From an uncultured Flavobacteriaceae bacterium (GTDB lineage: Bacteria; Bacteroidota; Bacteroidia; Flavobacteriales; Flavobacteriaceae), in the NCBI GenBank assembly GCA_937929935.1, contig CALFUL010000003.1:1-64000 (forward strand): 64,000 nt of DNA, read 5' to 3'. Shown here piece by piece: positions 41,510 through 52,279 of the stretch (its first letter is position 1; each line of letters starts with the position of its first letter). Below the pieces are notes generated by a model. That model was not told the origin of the DNA. It saw only the letters and a list, made by a program, of their open reading frames with translations, and searched no databases. The position numbers were made by a program, and so were the translations under genes.

Positions 41510-42372
41510 TATTCAAGAGAATTGGTAAGAATCCAGTTTACGTTTTGTTTCCAGAGCAACTCTTTAAAAGGCGGTTTGAAAAAGCCAAAATGTCCGGGTT
41601 GCTTTTTGTTTTCTGACGGATAATGAATTCTGGTTACTTGGGCATTGGTGTATTGTTTTGCCAACCAATCTACCGCAGCTTTAGGGGCAAAGGTGTCTTT
41701 AGGAAAACTCCATGCCAAAATAGGAAGCTTTATTTGGTCAAAATGATAGTGTTTATTTTTAAAGTGCATCATGTACTCTTTTTGTTTACCCCAAGATGCC
41801 CATTCATATATCATCTTTTTAGGTAAGTTTTCAAACAGGCCTAATTTCTTTGCTGGGAAGTATCCAAAAAGAGTTGTAAACAAAGGGGCTATAACATACC
41901 AAAACAACCACATTTTTAAGCCATGAAGGCCTTTAAATGTTTTCCAGTATCCGGTTTGCGAAGCGACCATGATTATTTTATCAAGTAAATGATGGTTGGT
42001 GTTAAAACCTACTAATTGCCCACCAATACTGTGCGTGATTAAGGTTAATTTTGCATTTGGGTTTTCTTCTTTTGCAAGTCTAACTACCGCTGACTGATCT
42101 TGTTTACCCCAAGAGGTAAGATTACCGGTATGCTTTTTTATTGCTTTTATTGAGGCATTTGATTGACCTATACCTGAATAATCAAAACTATATACTGTAA
42201 GACCTTTTGAGGCGCAGTATGTCGCAAATTTTGAATAGTATTGTTGAACTACCCCCGTTGCAGATGAAATGATAATAGCGTGAGTAGAATTGGTTTGAGA
42301 AAAGAATCTAGTGACGGCTATTACGTTGCCTTCATCAGTGCTCAGCAGTAATTCTTTTACTTGTACGTGCAA
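41509..42372 (-). CDS. alpha/beta hydrolase
   Basis: YSFDYSGIGQSNAS, LITHSIGGQ nucleophile elbow, terminal PGHFGFF. Confidence 0.8.
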   Translation of the reverse strand: MHVQVKELLLSTDEGNVIAVTRFFSQTNSTHAIIISSATGVVQQYYSKFATYCASKGLTVYSFDYSGIGQSNASIKAIKKHTGNLTSWGKQDQSAVVRLAKEENPNAKLTLITHSIGGQLVGFNTNHHLLDKIIMVASQTGYWKTFKGLHGLKMWLFWYVIAPLFTTLFGYFPAKKLGLFENLPKKMIYEWASWGKQKEYMMHFKNKHYHFDQIKLPILAWSFPKDTFAPKAAVDWLAKQYTNAQVTRIHYPSENKKQPGHFGFFKPPFKELLWKQNVNWILTNSLE

Positions 42373-42375
42373 AAT

Positions 42376-42864
42376 TTAGTTTTTTTGAAACACTATTTTA
42401 TCGCCTATTTCAAGCAGCCATTTTTGAGCTAAACCGGCATTAACCTCAAGCACATATTTGATTGGTACTTGTGAAGAGAGCCCTCTTTCATCATAAGGTA
42501 CAGTATTTTCTTGAAAGCTGGCGATGGTTAAATCTTTTTTGATGTAAATTATATCAAGTGCTATTGCTGTGTTTTTCATGTAAAAGTTATGAATTTGTTC
42601 ATCAGGAAAAATAAAAAGCATTGCCTGATTATCATTCATGCTTTCGCGATACATTAAACCTGTTTGAGTTTCATAAGGCGTTTCAGCGATTTCAATGTCA
42701 AGGCTAGTGATGAGTGTATCAACCTTTTGTTTTCTAATGGTTAGTTCTCCTTCTTTTTTGAAAACTATAGGTTCAGTTTTGACAGTTCTTTTCGGCTCAT
42801 TTTTACATGCTAATGATACAAATAAACTTAGTGCTAATAGAATTGATGCTAGTGTTTTAACCAT
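42376..42864 (-). CDS. DUF192 lipoprotein
   Basis: Lipobox SLAC; EIAETPYETQTGLMYRESMNDNQAMLFIFPDEQIHNFYMKNT. Confidence 0.85.
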   Translation of the reverse strand: MVKTLASILLALSLFVSLACKNEPKRTVKTEPIVFKKEGELTIRKQKVDTLITSLDIEIAETPYETQTGLMYRESMNDNQAMLFIFPDEQIHNFYMKNTAIALDIIYIKKDLTIASFQENTVPYDERGLSSQVPIKYVLEVNAGLAQKWLLEIGDKIVFQKN

Positions 42865-42873
42865 CAGAATAAT

Positions 42874-43812
42874 TTAATTTTGAACCGTCTTGTTTTTTCT
42901 AAACATAAAGTATAATCCAATGATAATGAAAGGGATACTGAGCCATTGACCAGTTGAGAGCAGCCCCCACGATTCTTCAAAACCACCTTGACTTTTCTTT
43001 ACGTATTCAACTAAAAATCTAACAGACCAAAGTAACACTAGAAATAGGCCAAAAAGATACCCTGCTTTATTTTTTTTATCTGTTTTCCAATAGAGAAAAT
43101 ACAATATTGCGAAAACAAAAATATAAGCTAATCCCTCATACAATTGTGCCGGGTGACGATACGGTATATTAACTAATTCTTGTGAAAATTCTGAATTGTT
43201 CTCGATAGCTTTGTATGCAGCATTCAGTGACTTTTCTTTGGTAATGGCAAGTGCTTTTGAAGGAAGCATATCATCAGTATCTCTGATAAATTTTACCGCT
43301 AGAGGAAATGATTCATCAGTAATTTTACCGTTGATTTCAGAATTGAAAAAGTTGCCTAATCGAACGCAAAAGGCACCTATGGCTGACGGAATTACAAGTC
43401 GGTCTAATATCCATAGAATTTTCATTTCAGAATATTTACGAACATAGAGAAACATGCCAATGATGATGCCAATTGTAGCTCCGTGACTAGCTAAGCCAGC
43501 AAAACCAGTGAATTTGAATTCTGGTACTGTTTTAATGGGGAGTAATATTGATAATGGATCATCAATAAAGAGTTCTGACTGATAAAAAAGCACATGACCT
43601 AAACGTGCACCAAGCATTGTTCCTAACACTGTGTATATGAATAAGGCATCAAGTTGTTCGATACTTTTTTTCTCATGCGTAAATATACGTTTCATAATAA
43701 ACCAACCTATTGCAAAGGCTGATATCCATAAAAGATTGTAATATTTTATTTGAAGCGGACCGAGACTAAAGAGGGTTTCGTTTGGGTTCCAGATAATACC
43801 TAAGAAGTACAT
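42874..43812 (-). CDS. lgt: prolipoprotein diacylglyceryl transferase
   Basis: YTVLGTMLGARLGHVLFY, GAFCVRLGNFFNSEINGK, YRHPAQLYEGLAY. Confidence 0.93.
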   Translation of the reverse strand: MYFLGIIWNPNETLFSLGPLQIKYYNLLWISAFAIGWFIMKRIFTHEKKSIEQLDALFIYTVLGTMLGARLGHVLFYQSELFIDDPLSILLPIKTVPEFKFTGFAGLASHGATIGIIIGMFLYVRKYSEMKILWILDRLVIPSAIGAFCVRLGNFFNSEINGKITDESFPLAVKFIRDTDDMLPSKALAITKEKSLNAAYKAIENNSEFSQELVNIPYRHPAQLYEGLAYIFVFAILYFLYWKTDKKNKAGYLFGLFLVLLWSVRFLVEYVKKSQGGFEESWGLLSTGQWLSIPFIIIGLYFMFRKNKTVQN

Positions 43813-43935
43813 AAATTTTAATTTAGAAAGGCTAAGATAGTGAAAGCCCCCTAGCCCCCAAAGGGAGATTTTAAATGAAATTAGGGAATAATTTAATTTG
43901 GCTCTATATAATGAAAGGTTCGAAGTATTTTGAAC

Positions 43936-44157
43936 TTAAGGTACGGGGTCATATCCTTTGCCGCCCCATGGGTTACAGCTCAAAATGCGTTTAAGAGATA
44001 ACCAACCACCTTTAAATAGGCCGTGTTTTTTTAAAGCTTCTAGTGAGTAATGTGAACAAGTAGGGGAGTATCTGCAGGCTGATGGAGTATAAGGCGAAAT
44101 CGCTAATTGATAGAACTTGATGATTAAAACAAAGGGGGTTATCAATACTTTTTTCAC
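43936..44157 (-). CDS. yidD: membrane protein insertion efficiency factor YidD
   Basis: [60 protein letters not shown]. Confidence 0.95.
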   Translation of the reverse strand: MKKVLITPFVLIIKFYQLAISPYTPSACRYSPTCSHYSLEALKKHGLFKGGWLSLKRILSCNPWGGKGYDPVP

Positions 44158-44211
44158 GAATCATTATTTTCTTAATTTCCTGCGAAGGCAAGAAACTCAA
44201 TAATCAATATT

Positions 44212-45693
44212 TTAAGCAACACTAAATGTTGTGCCGTCTTTACCATCTTTTAACTGAATGCCTAAAGCCATGAGTTCATCTCTAATTTTATCAGAAGTAG
44301 CAAAATCTTTATTATCTCTAGCTTGTTTTCTTAACTGAATCAATAATTCAACCACGCCAGATAATTTGCCTTCGTCATTTTGACTTTCATTTTTCACTTG
44401 CAAGCCTAAGACATCAAAAACAAAGGTATACATTGTATTTTCTACGAGTGTCTTGTCTTCTGCGGTAATCGTTTCTTTCTGTTCTTTGATGAGATTAATA
44501 TATTTTACTGCATCAAACAATTGTGCAATAAGAATAGGCGAATTAAAATCGTCATTCATTGCATCATAGCATTTTTGTTTCCATGCTTTTACATCAAAAC
44601 TTGAGGCCGTGTCTGTATCAAGTTTTGGTAAAAATGCAAGGGCATCGAGTAAGCGATTAAATCCTTTTTCAGAGGCTAGAAGCGCATCATTACTCAAGTC
44701 TAATATACTTGTGTAATGCGCCTGCATCATAAAAAACCGTACTACTGATGGCGAAAACGCTTTACTTAAAATAGTATTATTGCCAGAAAAAATCTCTTCA
44801 GGTAGTAAACTGTTTCCAGTTGACTTTGCCATTTTTTTACCGTTTAAAGTCAACATATTGGCATGCATCCAAAAGTTAACTGGCGACACGCCATTGCTAG
44901 CCTCAGCTTGCGCTATTTCGCATTCGTGATGCGGAAATTTAAGATCCATACCGCCCCCATGAATATCAAATGTTTCTCCTAAGTATTTGGTGCTCATTGC
45001 GGTACATTCTAAATGCCAACCCGGAAAACCATCGCCCCATGGCGAAGGCCATCTCATAATATGTTGCGGTTCAGCTTTTTTCCAAAGTGCAAAATCTTGA
45101 GAATTTTTCTTTTCATCTTGTGCCGTAAGTGTTCTTGTATTGGCAATCATGTCTTCAAGCTTTCTGCCGCTTAATTTGCCATATTCATTGGTCTTGTTGA
45201 ATTTAACCACATCAAAGTATACTGAGCCGTTCTTTTCATAAGCGAAGCCTTTTTCAATAATATCTTTGATAATTTCAATCTGCTCAATTATATGACCAGT
45301 TGCTGTTGGCTCAATACTGGGTGGTAAAAAATTGAATTTTTGTAAAACGTTATGAAAATCAACGGTGTAGCGTTGAACTACTTCCATTGGCTCTAACTTT
45401 TCTAAACGTGCTTTTTTTGCAATTTTATCTTCTCCTTCTTCAGCATCATCAACCAAATGACCTGCATCAGTAATATTTCGAACATATCGAACTTTGTAAC
45501 CAAGGTGTTTGAAATACCTAAATATCATGTCAAAAGACATGAATGTACGGCAGTTTCCTAAATGCACATTGCTATACACAGTGGGGCCGCAAACATACAT
45601 TCCAATATGACCTTCATTTATTGATGTGAAGTTTTCTTTTTTGCCCGAAAGAGAATTTTGAATTTTTAAATTTTGACTTTGGTACAAGTTCAT
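44212..45693 (-). CDS. cysS: cysteinyl-tRNA synthetase
   Basis: [36 protein letters not shown] (KMSKS). Confidence 0.95.
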   Translation of the reverse strand: MNLYQSQNLKIQNSLSGKKENFTSINEGHIGMYVCGPTVYSNVHLGNCRTFMSFDMIFRYFKHLGYKVRYVRNITDAGHLVDDAEEGEDKIAKKARLEKLEPMEVVQRYTVDFHNVLQKFNFLPPSIEPTATGHIIEQIEIIKDIIEKGFAYEKNGSVYFDVVKFNKTNEYGKLSGRKLEDMIANTRTLTAQDEKKNSQDFALWKKAEPQHIMRWPSPWGDGFPGWHLECTAMSTKYLGETFDIHGGGMDLKFPHHECEIAQAEASNGVSPVNFWMHANMLTLNGKKMAKSTGNSLLPEEIFSGNNTILSKAFSPSVVRFFMMQAHYTSILDLSNDALLASEKGFNRLLDALAFLPKLDTDTASSFDVKAWKQKCYDAMNDDFNSPILIAQLFDAVKYINLIKEQKETITAEDKTLVENTMYTFVFDVLGLQVKNESQNDEGKLSGVVELLIQLRKQARDNKDFATSDKIRDELMALGIQLKDGKDGTTFSVA

Positions 45694-45937
45694 TGTATTA
45701 CTAAACTATTAGAAATTTGTAGTTGAATTAAGTGCTTTTAAAACTCAAGATTCACGGTTGTACCTGCGAATTTTGATTACTTACTTTTTAATTGACCAAT
45801 ACTATACACTTAAAATCTGTGTTTTATAGGGCTTAAAGATATACATTAAATGCCACTTTATATTAGAATTTGGGCATTTCACAACATAATTTAGAAGGTG
45901 GTTTTCATTCAACATAAATTTAAGTTTTAACCTAGTA

Positions 45938-47734
45938 ATGAAAACAGCTCAAATCTTAATTCTGTTTGTTTTTGTATGCTGTACAACACATTCATTTGCT
46001 CAAGTGGCAAGTGATTGTGTTGATGCGATACCAATCTGTACCAATACCCCATACAATGGCGGTGTTAATGGTTTTGGTGTCGATGATTTTAATGGCCAGC
46101 GAGTAGATTGTAACGGATTTGAAGCTGCCGTTGGTGAAAGCAATTCAGCATGGTATCGATTCAGAACTGCGGCTGCAGGTCAATTAGGATTTAATATTAG
46201 TGCGAATGTTAATGAAGATTGGGATTTTGCTCTGTATCAAAGCAATGATTGTGATAATTTAGGACTACCTGTTCGTTGTAATTTCTTTTCAAATTCAAAA
46301 CAAAATAATTTTATTGGTATTGGTGAAGACCCTTCTGGTGATTGGGCTAATTTTCAGTATGAAGATTGGCTAGAAGTTGCCCCAGGTCAAGATTACTATT
46401 TGTACATCAATAATTTTAGTAATAGTGATTCTGGTTTCTCGATACAATTTACAGGTCATATTTTTGTAACGAATCCTAATGATGCCCTTGATTGTACAAT
46501 CATCAGTCAATTGTTAGGTGGGCCAGTGGCTGCTTGTGAAAATGACACTGTTGTTTTAGATGCCTTTACCCAAGATGCTTCTTATACTTGGTATCGAAAT
46601 GATGGTACGGGTAACCAAGAAATTTTAGGTGAAACTTCCTCGCAATTAGAAGTCACTGACTCATCACAATATAGTGTTCGTGTCGCTATTGATGGCGAAG
46701 ATGATATTTATAGTGCAGTTCAAGTTTCTTTTTCAGCTGTACCCATTGCAAATGAAGTTTCAAATGCGGTGGTGTGTTCAGCAGAGGAACTATTTGATCT
46801 TTCTCAAAAAGATAGTGAAGTTTTAGGTAATCAAAACCCTAGTCTTGTAACTATTAGTTATCATGAATCTTTTATAGACGCGCTTGAAGGTATCAACTTT
46901 TTGCCAAGAGAATTATCAACCCCTCAAAATTCTAGAACCATTTTTGTTAGAGCAGCATCGGCTGAAAACCCCGCTTGTTTTGATGCGCCACAGCAATTCG
47001 ACCTCAAACGAATCGAATCTCCTGAATTGAATTTTCCTGAAGAAGCATTTTTATGTGAAAACCTTAATTCAGTGCGTATAGGAGCAGAGACCACCACACC
47101 AGGATATACCTATTCATGGAATACGGGTCAAAAAAGCTCTTTTATTGATGTTACTCAAGTAGGCGAGTATGTAATTACAGTTACCAATATACAAGACGGT
47201 TTTAGTTGCCCGTTATCTAAAACTATTACTGTTTTAAACGTATTGCCATCACAAATTTCAGATATAGAAATAAATGATTTTGAAAACAATAATACAGTAA
47301 AAGTAATAGCTGATACTGAAGGTGATTGGTTGTATCAATTAGATGAACTTGAACCGCAAACGTCTAATTTTTTTTCTAACGTCTTTCCGGGTGAACACCA
47401 GGTTAAATTAATAGATAATCGGGGTTGTGGTTATTTTTCTGAAAATATTTTAGTGGCAGGATTTCCTAAATTTTTCTCACCTAATGGAGATAATATAAAT
47501 GATGAGTGGCGTATAACAGGACTTTCTAAATTAGACAATCCTAGTATTAGAATTTTTGATCGTTATGGTAGATTATTGGCACAACTTTATGGTGCAAATC
47601 CTTCTTGGGATGGAACCTCAAATGGTCTTCTAATGCCTTCAACTGATTATTGGTTTCAGATAAGCTACACAGATTCTAGCGGTCAAACCGTTACCGCTCA
47701 ATATATCAACAATCACTTTGCTTTACGCCGTTAA
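45938..47734 (+). CDS. T9SS type B sorting-domain surface protein
   Basis: Signal peptide; C-terminal GFPKFFSPNGDNINDEWRITGLSKLDNPSIRIFDRYGRLLAQL...STDYWFQI. Confidence 0.88.
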   Translation: MKTAQILILFVFVCCTTHSFAQVASDCVDAIPICTNTPYNGGVNGFGVDDFNGQRVDCNGFEAAVGESNSAWYRFRTAAAGQLGFNISANVNEDWDFALYQSNDCDNLGLPVRCNFFSNSKQNNFIGIGEDPSGDWANFQYEDWLEVAPGQDYYLYINNFSNSDSGFSIQFTGHIFVTNPNDALDCTIISQLLGGPVAACENDTVVLDAFTQDASYTWYRNDGTGNQEILGETSSQLEVTDSSQYSVRVAIDGEDDIYSAVQVSFSAVPIANEVSNAVVCSAEELFDLSQKDSEVLGNQNPSLVTISYHESFIDALEGINFLPRELSTPQNSRTIFVRAASAENPACFDAPQQFDLKRIESPELNFPEEAFLCENLNSVRIGAETTTPGYTYSWNTGQKSSFIDVTQVGEYVITVTNIQDGFSCPLSKTITVLNVLPSQISDIEINDFENNNTVKVIADTEGDWLYQLDELEPQTSNFFSNVFPGEHQVKLIDNRGCGYFSENILVAGFPKFFSPNGDNINDEWRITGLSKLDNPSIRIFDRYGRLLAQLYGANPSWDGTSNGLLMPSTDYWFQISYTDSSGQTVTAQYINNHFALRR

Positions 47735-47831
47735 TTGCTGATAACAAGGTTATTCATCGAATTCACTACTAATTTTCATTAGTGACCATACTAAATCTAA
47801 AGGGTTAGAGTTATACTTTTATATTGAAGGT

Positions 47832-49289
47832 ATGCCTCAAGTCCCTTTCCTTATGTCAAAACTTTTCTTTTCGTTTTTATTTAGTTTCCTTTTTTATCAA
47901 GGGTTACTGGCGCAAATGTCAAATTCTGGTGATTGCAGAACTGTAATTCCTGTTTGTGCAGATGCTCCAATTTTATCGCAGGCTGAGGGTTCAGGTGATA
48001 TTGACGATTTTGATCCCGAAAACATTGCTCAAATTGGTTGCTTAGAAAAGGGTAGCAATGCCTCATCGAATATTGAGAATAGTACATCTTGGTTTGTTTT
48101 TAGAGCGGGTACAAGTGGTCAAGTAGGTTTTGATATTCAGGCCTTACCTTCAGCTTCAAATACAAGCCCAACTGCCGAGTGGGATTTTGCTGTTTTTGGC
48201 CCTGATGTAAATTGTACAGAAATTTCGAGTGGTACGCTTCAACCAATTCGTTGCAACTATGAAGTTAATGAAACTGATTATACGGGTATAGGCGTGAACC
48301 CAGAAAACGGAAACGTTGGCGAGCCCTTTGTTGTTGGTAGTAAGAATACTTATGATGAATGGTTAGATGTTCAAGAAGGTGAAGTCTATTACATTCTTAT
48401 CAATAATTACAATTTAAATACTGAGCCAGATCCATTTCTTTTAACCTTTACAGGTACTTCAGTGCAAGCAAATCAAAACACGGCCTTAGACTGTACACTT
48501 CGTGATGAGTTTTTAGGATTAGATATAGTTGCATGTGTTGATGATCCTGATATTGATTTAAGTGCGCTCTCTTCGCCAGCAGGTAATGATATCAATGGGG
48601 TAGTACAATGGGCTGTAGACTTTGATGATGATGGTACTATTGATTCAAATTTAACGGGTACAGGTCTTTTTAATGGAGAATTAACAGTAGCGAGCCCTAA
48701 TTCAGGCAGGTATTTTGCCACAATAGTTGCTAATACCGGAGAACAATATATTGATGATATATTGATTACTTTTTTTAGTAGTCCGGTTGTTTCGCCTAAT
48801 GATATTGATATTTTTGAAACGAATCTATCAGAGAATCCTGACCAAAATAATATTGAAGTTGTTGTGAATGGTAATAGCAGTTATGAATATGCCATTAACG
48901 GTGGCGAATTTCAAGATGATGCTATTTTTATAGATGTACCACCAGGATTGAATTCACTAATTGTTAATGATAAAAATGGATGTGGTACCACAGAACCTAT
49001 CGAATTTTTGGTTGTTGGTTACCCTAAATTTTTTACCCCAAATGGGGATGGAAGACATGATGTATGGAGTATTCAAGGTGTAGAAACTTTAAATAATCCG
49101 GTTACTACTATTTTTGATCGATACGGAAAATTATTAGCACAATTAAGCAATAATTCCACTTGGGATGGTACTTATAATGGTACCCGAATGCCATCTTCAG
49201 ATTACTGGTTCAAATTTGAATATGAAGAAACTGAAAATGCAGTGCTAGTCACTAAAACCAGAAAAGCTCATTTTTCATTGAAACGTTAA
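47832..49289 (+). CDS. T9SS type B sorting-domain surface protein, paralogue
   Basis: C-terminal GYPKFFTPNGDGRHDVWSIQGVETLNNPVTTIFDRYGKLLAQL...SSDYWFKF; start may be ATG 47853. Confidence 0.88.
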   Translation: MPQVPFLMSKLFFSFLFSFLFYQGLLAQMSNSGDCRTVIPVCADAPILSQAEGSGDIDDFDPENIAQIGCLEKGSNASSNIENSTSWFVFRAGTSGQVGFDIQALPSASNTSPTAEWDFAVFGPDVNCTEISSGTLQPIRCNYEVNETDYTGIGVNPENGNVGEPFVVGSKNTYDEWLDVQEGEVYYILINNYNLNTEPDPFLLTFTGTSVQANQNTALDCTLRDEFLGLDIVACVDDPDIDLSALSSPAGNDINGVVQWAVDFDDDGTIDSNLTGTGLFNGELTVASPNSGRYFATIVANTGEQYIDDILITFFSSPVVSPNDIDIFETNLSENPDQNNIEVVVNGNSSYEYAINGGEFQDDAIFIDVPPGLNSLIVNDKNGCGTTEPIEFLVVGYPKFFTPNGDGRHDVWSIQGVETLNNPVTTIFDRYGKLLAQLSNNSTWDGTYNGTRMPSSDYWFKFEYEETENAVLVTKTRKAHFSLKR

Positions 49290-49317
49290 GCGTGCTTTTG
49301 TAATTACCAAAAACTAC

Positions 49318-50826
49318 TTAAAAGTTTACGGTATATGTTAGGGTTGCATTTGTAGAGATTGCATTAACCAATGCAGAACCACTAAGACCAGAATCTATTA
49401 TAGGTTCTTCAATATCACGTTGAACACTATTAATAGCAAAATCTAGTCTACTAGATCCAAAATCAAAACCAAGTCCGCCTGACACAACTTCTAAATCGCC
49501 GTAAGTAGCTAAATTTTTATACGGACTATTTTCAAAGCGATACCCAGCTCTTAGGCTAAATTTATTAATTCGATATTCGCCTCCTAGTCTAATAGAATTT
49601 ACAATGCCAAGATCATTACTAACATCGTTATTTACATTTTGAAAATTTTCGTCATCTGCAGGTCCTAATTTTGCTGTGGCAAAATCTTGATACCCGTAGT
49701 CAATACTTAAAAGACCTTGTTTACCAAAAATCAAGGCCGCGCTGCCTGTTAATTTTTCCGGAGTTTTTAAATTGTATGTTGGAAAAACATTGGTGTTATC
49801 ATGATTAATGAAATTAATATTTTCATTTGCCAAATCAGATGAAATACGCTGTGAGAGTTGATCTTCTATTTGATACCATGTTGGCGATTGATAGCTGCCC
49901 CCAATTCTAACCATATCATTTAATTTAGCAATGGCACCAACGCCAAGAGAAATTCCGGCACCTTGCGAGATCAATCTATTGTCAAAAGTAGTGCGTTGAA
50001 TTTCTGAGTCTGCATCATAATTTGATTCAGTATACTCATCATAGCGATCATAAACTATATTATGTATGTTTACTGAAGCACCTAAGTGCAAAAAATCTTC
50101 ATATTGTGATGCTACTGAAATTCCTAACTTACTATTATAACCACTTACGTATCTATCTAAACTTGTATTCAAATTAGTGTAACTAGCATTACTATTATAG
50201 GTATTTGTTGCATCATCATCAGATGTCGGGCTAATTAAACCACCCACAACGCCTAAAAATGCTTGTTGATCCGCAAAACCAAGGCTTGAACCAATATCGC
50301 GGTATGCATCTTCAATATACTCTCCTTCTTGAATACGTATATCTCCAAATGGCACTCCTTGAGCAAAGTCAAGAAAATAATTGTCAATACCTATATCGCT
50401 GGTATTGCGAATGCTAATTTGATTATTGTAATTTTCTTCTAAATCATAGTTAAAAGCGAGTCCTATTTTCGTCCATTTAGATTCGGGCTTGTTGCTTTTA
50501 AAAACCAAAACTGCCCCTGCTTGATTAATCTCGCCATAATTTGGAAAAGTACCTGTGTTGGGGGCTCCTAAAATTGAAACCGTATTTTCACGTGCATACA
50601 AAGTGCCTGAAATACTCGCTAAATTATTGTTGAAAACTGACGCTCCTGCTGGGTTTTCATTCAACGCTGATAAGTCTCCACCTAGGGCTCCAAAAGCACC
50701 GCCCATTGCTTGAAAGCGAGCTGTACCTTGTAAGTTTTTGGTGCTGTATCGAAGAACATCATTACTATTTTGAGCATTGGTAATTGAACATGCCAATAGT
50801 ATGATGAAAACAAAATATCTTTTCAT
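49318..50826 (-). CDS. outer membrane protein (OmpP1/FadL/TodX-like)
   Basis: Signal peptide, RFQAMGGAFGALGGDLSALNENPAGASVF pattern, beta-barrel, C-terminal F. Confidence 0.75.
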   Translation of the reverse strand: MKRYFVFIILLACSITNAQNSNDVLRYSTKNLQGTARFQAMGGAFGALGGDLSALNENPAGASVFNNNLASISGTLYARENTVSILGAPNTGTFPNYGEINQAGAVLVFKSNKPESKWTKIGLAFNYDLEENYNNQISIRNTSDIGIDNYFLDFAQGVPFGDIRIQEGEYIEDAYRDIGSSLGFADQQAFLGVVGGLISPTSDDDATNTYNSNASYTNLNTSLDRYVSGYNSKLGISVASQYEDFLHLGASVNIHNIVYDRYDEYTESNYDADSEIQRTTFDNRLISQGAGISLGVGAIAKLNDMVRIGGSYQSPTWYQIEDQLSQRISSDLANENINFINHDNTNVFPTYNLKTPEKLTGSAALIFGKQGLLSIDYGYQDFATAKLGPADDENFQNVNNDVSNDLGIVNSIRLGGEYRINKFSLRAGYRFENSPYKNLATYGDLEVVSGGLGFDFGSSRLDFAINSVQRDIEEPIIDSGLSGSALVNAISTNATLTYTVNF

Positions 50827-50866
50827 TTAATAGTATTTAAATAAGTTGCAATTGAATTTGCTTGAT

Positions 50867-52183
50867 TTAGTTGCGATTTCTGCTACCTGATCTACTTGAA
50901 GAAGATCTTGACGATCCAGAACTTCTAGAGCTGCTTGAACTTCTTCCGCTTGAGTAACTTCTAGAACTACTTGAGCTTCTTCCAGTTGAATAATTTCTAG
51001 AACTTCCTGAAGATCTACTTGATCTGGTCGAACTACTGCTTCTGCTAGGCGAAGAACTTCTGTAGCTTCCGCTGCTGCGCGTTCTACTTCCTGAACTACG
51101 GTAAGTTGAGGTTCTAGGTGTTGTTGAACGGGTTGCTCTTGAATTTGTTCTTGAACCTGTGCTACCGCTTCTATAACCACTAGATCTTGGGGTTGTGCTA
51201 CGGTAATATGGGTTGCTTCTTGAAGCACTACTATTACTTCTAGGGGTTGCTCTAGTACTTCTACTAGTTCTATATGCTCTGTTTCTATCTACACCAACTG
51301 TTCTTCTTGAGGCTATTCCTCTAGCTGAAGCGTTGCTTCTTCCAGTTTGTGAAGATCTTGCTGTTCTGTTCGCTAAACTTCTACCTGTAGTACTTCTACC
51401 CCTTGAGGTATTTGCTCGAGATGCGGTTAAATTTGATCTTCCGCGCGAAGTATTAACACGACCATTTGCTGCAATTATGTTGCGACCAGTGTATCCTCTT
51501 CTTGAGTTGTTAAAAGCAAAACCTCTGTTTGCGTAGTAACTGTTGTATCCGAAAGTTGGACACCATCCATATCCGTAGGCATATCCGTATCCACCCCATC
51601 CGTAGCCTCCCCAGCCCCAATTGTTCCATCTATTCCATCGGTTCCATCTATTCCATCCATATCCGTATCCACCCCAACCGTTGCCTCCCCAGCCCCAGTT
51701 GTTAAATCCGTAGCCACCAAAGCCACCAAAACCAAAGCCAGCTCCACCCCAGCCCCAGTTGTTCCAGCCATTGTCATATATGTTGACAACTACATTTTCT
51801 GTATTATCGCCCCAACCAGCGTTGCCTTGATAATCATTATCTGAATCATAGTAATCAGTTAATTGATTGGCGACAGTGCTATCATTTTGAACATCACTTG
51901 CGTATGAATCAATATCAGTAAAAACCTCACTATCTAATATTTCATTGTATTCTTGAGCTTTTTGACCAAAATAATTAGAATATGCACTAGGCTCTACGTT
52001 TTGATTTTGCTGCACTCTTTGAGGCGCGCGTTCAACAGAAACGGTTCTGTTTTGGTTACTGTATATGCCGTCATTATCATAATAAGACGCTTGTTGATAA
52101 GAACCACAAGAAACGGCTAAAAAGCCCACGGCTATAAACAAGAACGCAAGGCGAAATTTGGTGAGGTGTAGAGATTGTGTCAT
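50867..52183 (-). CDS. low-complexity lipoprotein with Gly/Trp/Tyr/Asn-rich and Arg/Ser-rich regions
   Basis: Lipobox AVSCGS; GWGGAGFGFGGFGGYGFNNWGWGG... then long SRSS-rich tail. Confidence 0.7.
   Translation of the reverse strand: MTQSLHLTKFRLAFLFIAVGFLAVSCGSYQQASYYDNDGIYSNQNRTVSVERAPQRVQQNQNVEPSAYSNYFGQKAQEYNEILDSEVFTDIDSYASDVQNDSTVANQLTDYYDSDNDYQGNAGWGDNTENVVVNIYDNGWNNWGWGGAGFGFGGFGGYGFNNWGWGGNGWGGYGYGWNRWNRWNRWNNWGWGGYGWGGYGYAYGYGWCPTFGYNSYYANRGFAFNNSRRGYTGRNIIAANGRVNTSRGRSNLTASRANTSRGRSTTGRSLANRTARSSQTGRSNASARGIASRRTVGVDRNRAYRTSRSTRATPRSNSSASRSNPYYRSTTPRSSGYRSGSTGSRTNSRATRSTTPRTSTYRSSGSRTRSSGSYRSSSPSRSSSSTRSSRSSGSSRNYSTGRSSSSSRSYSSGRSSSSSRSSGSSRSSSSRSGSRNRN
51560..51775. repeat. degenerate tandem repeat coding GWGG/NRWNRW
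   Basis: Recurrent ccaccccatccgtagcctccccagcccc and ccatctattccat units. Confidence 0.7.
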
Positions 52184-52279
52184 CGTTATAATTTAAATTG
52201 TTGAACAATATAAAAATAGTTAGTTTTGCCTTACTATTTTCAATGATATTAACACAATTTCTGTGCCAAAGTATAAATA

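Noticed and set aside
43840-43880. Sequence 'gaaagccccctagcccccaaagggaga' as a transposon end
   Set aside because: Resembles common flavobacterial intergenic repeat debris but only one partial copy was seen here, so it was not called.
44012-44200. 62-aa ORF overlapping yidD in another frame
   Set aside because: yidD frame is strongly conserved and explains the region.
50827-51789. Alternate-frame ORFs 50827-51228 (-), 51213-51536 (+) and 51475-51789 (-) over the low-complexity lipoprotein
   Set aside because: Repetitive out-of-frame readings of the SRSS/GWGG-coding DNA; the lipoprotein frame has the signal peptide and lipobox.
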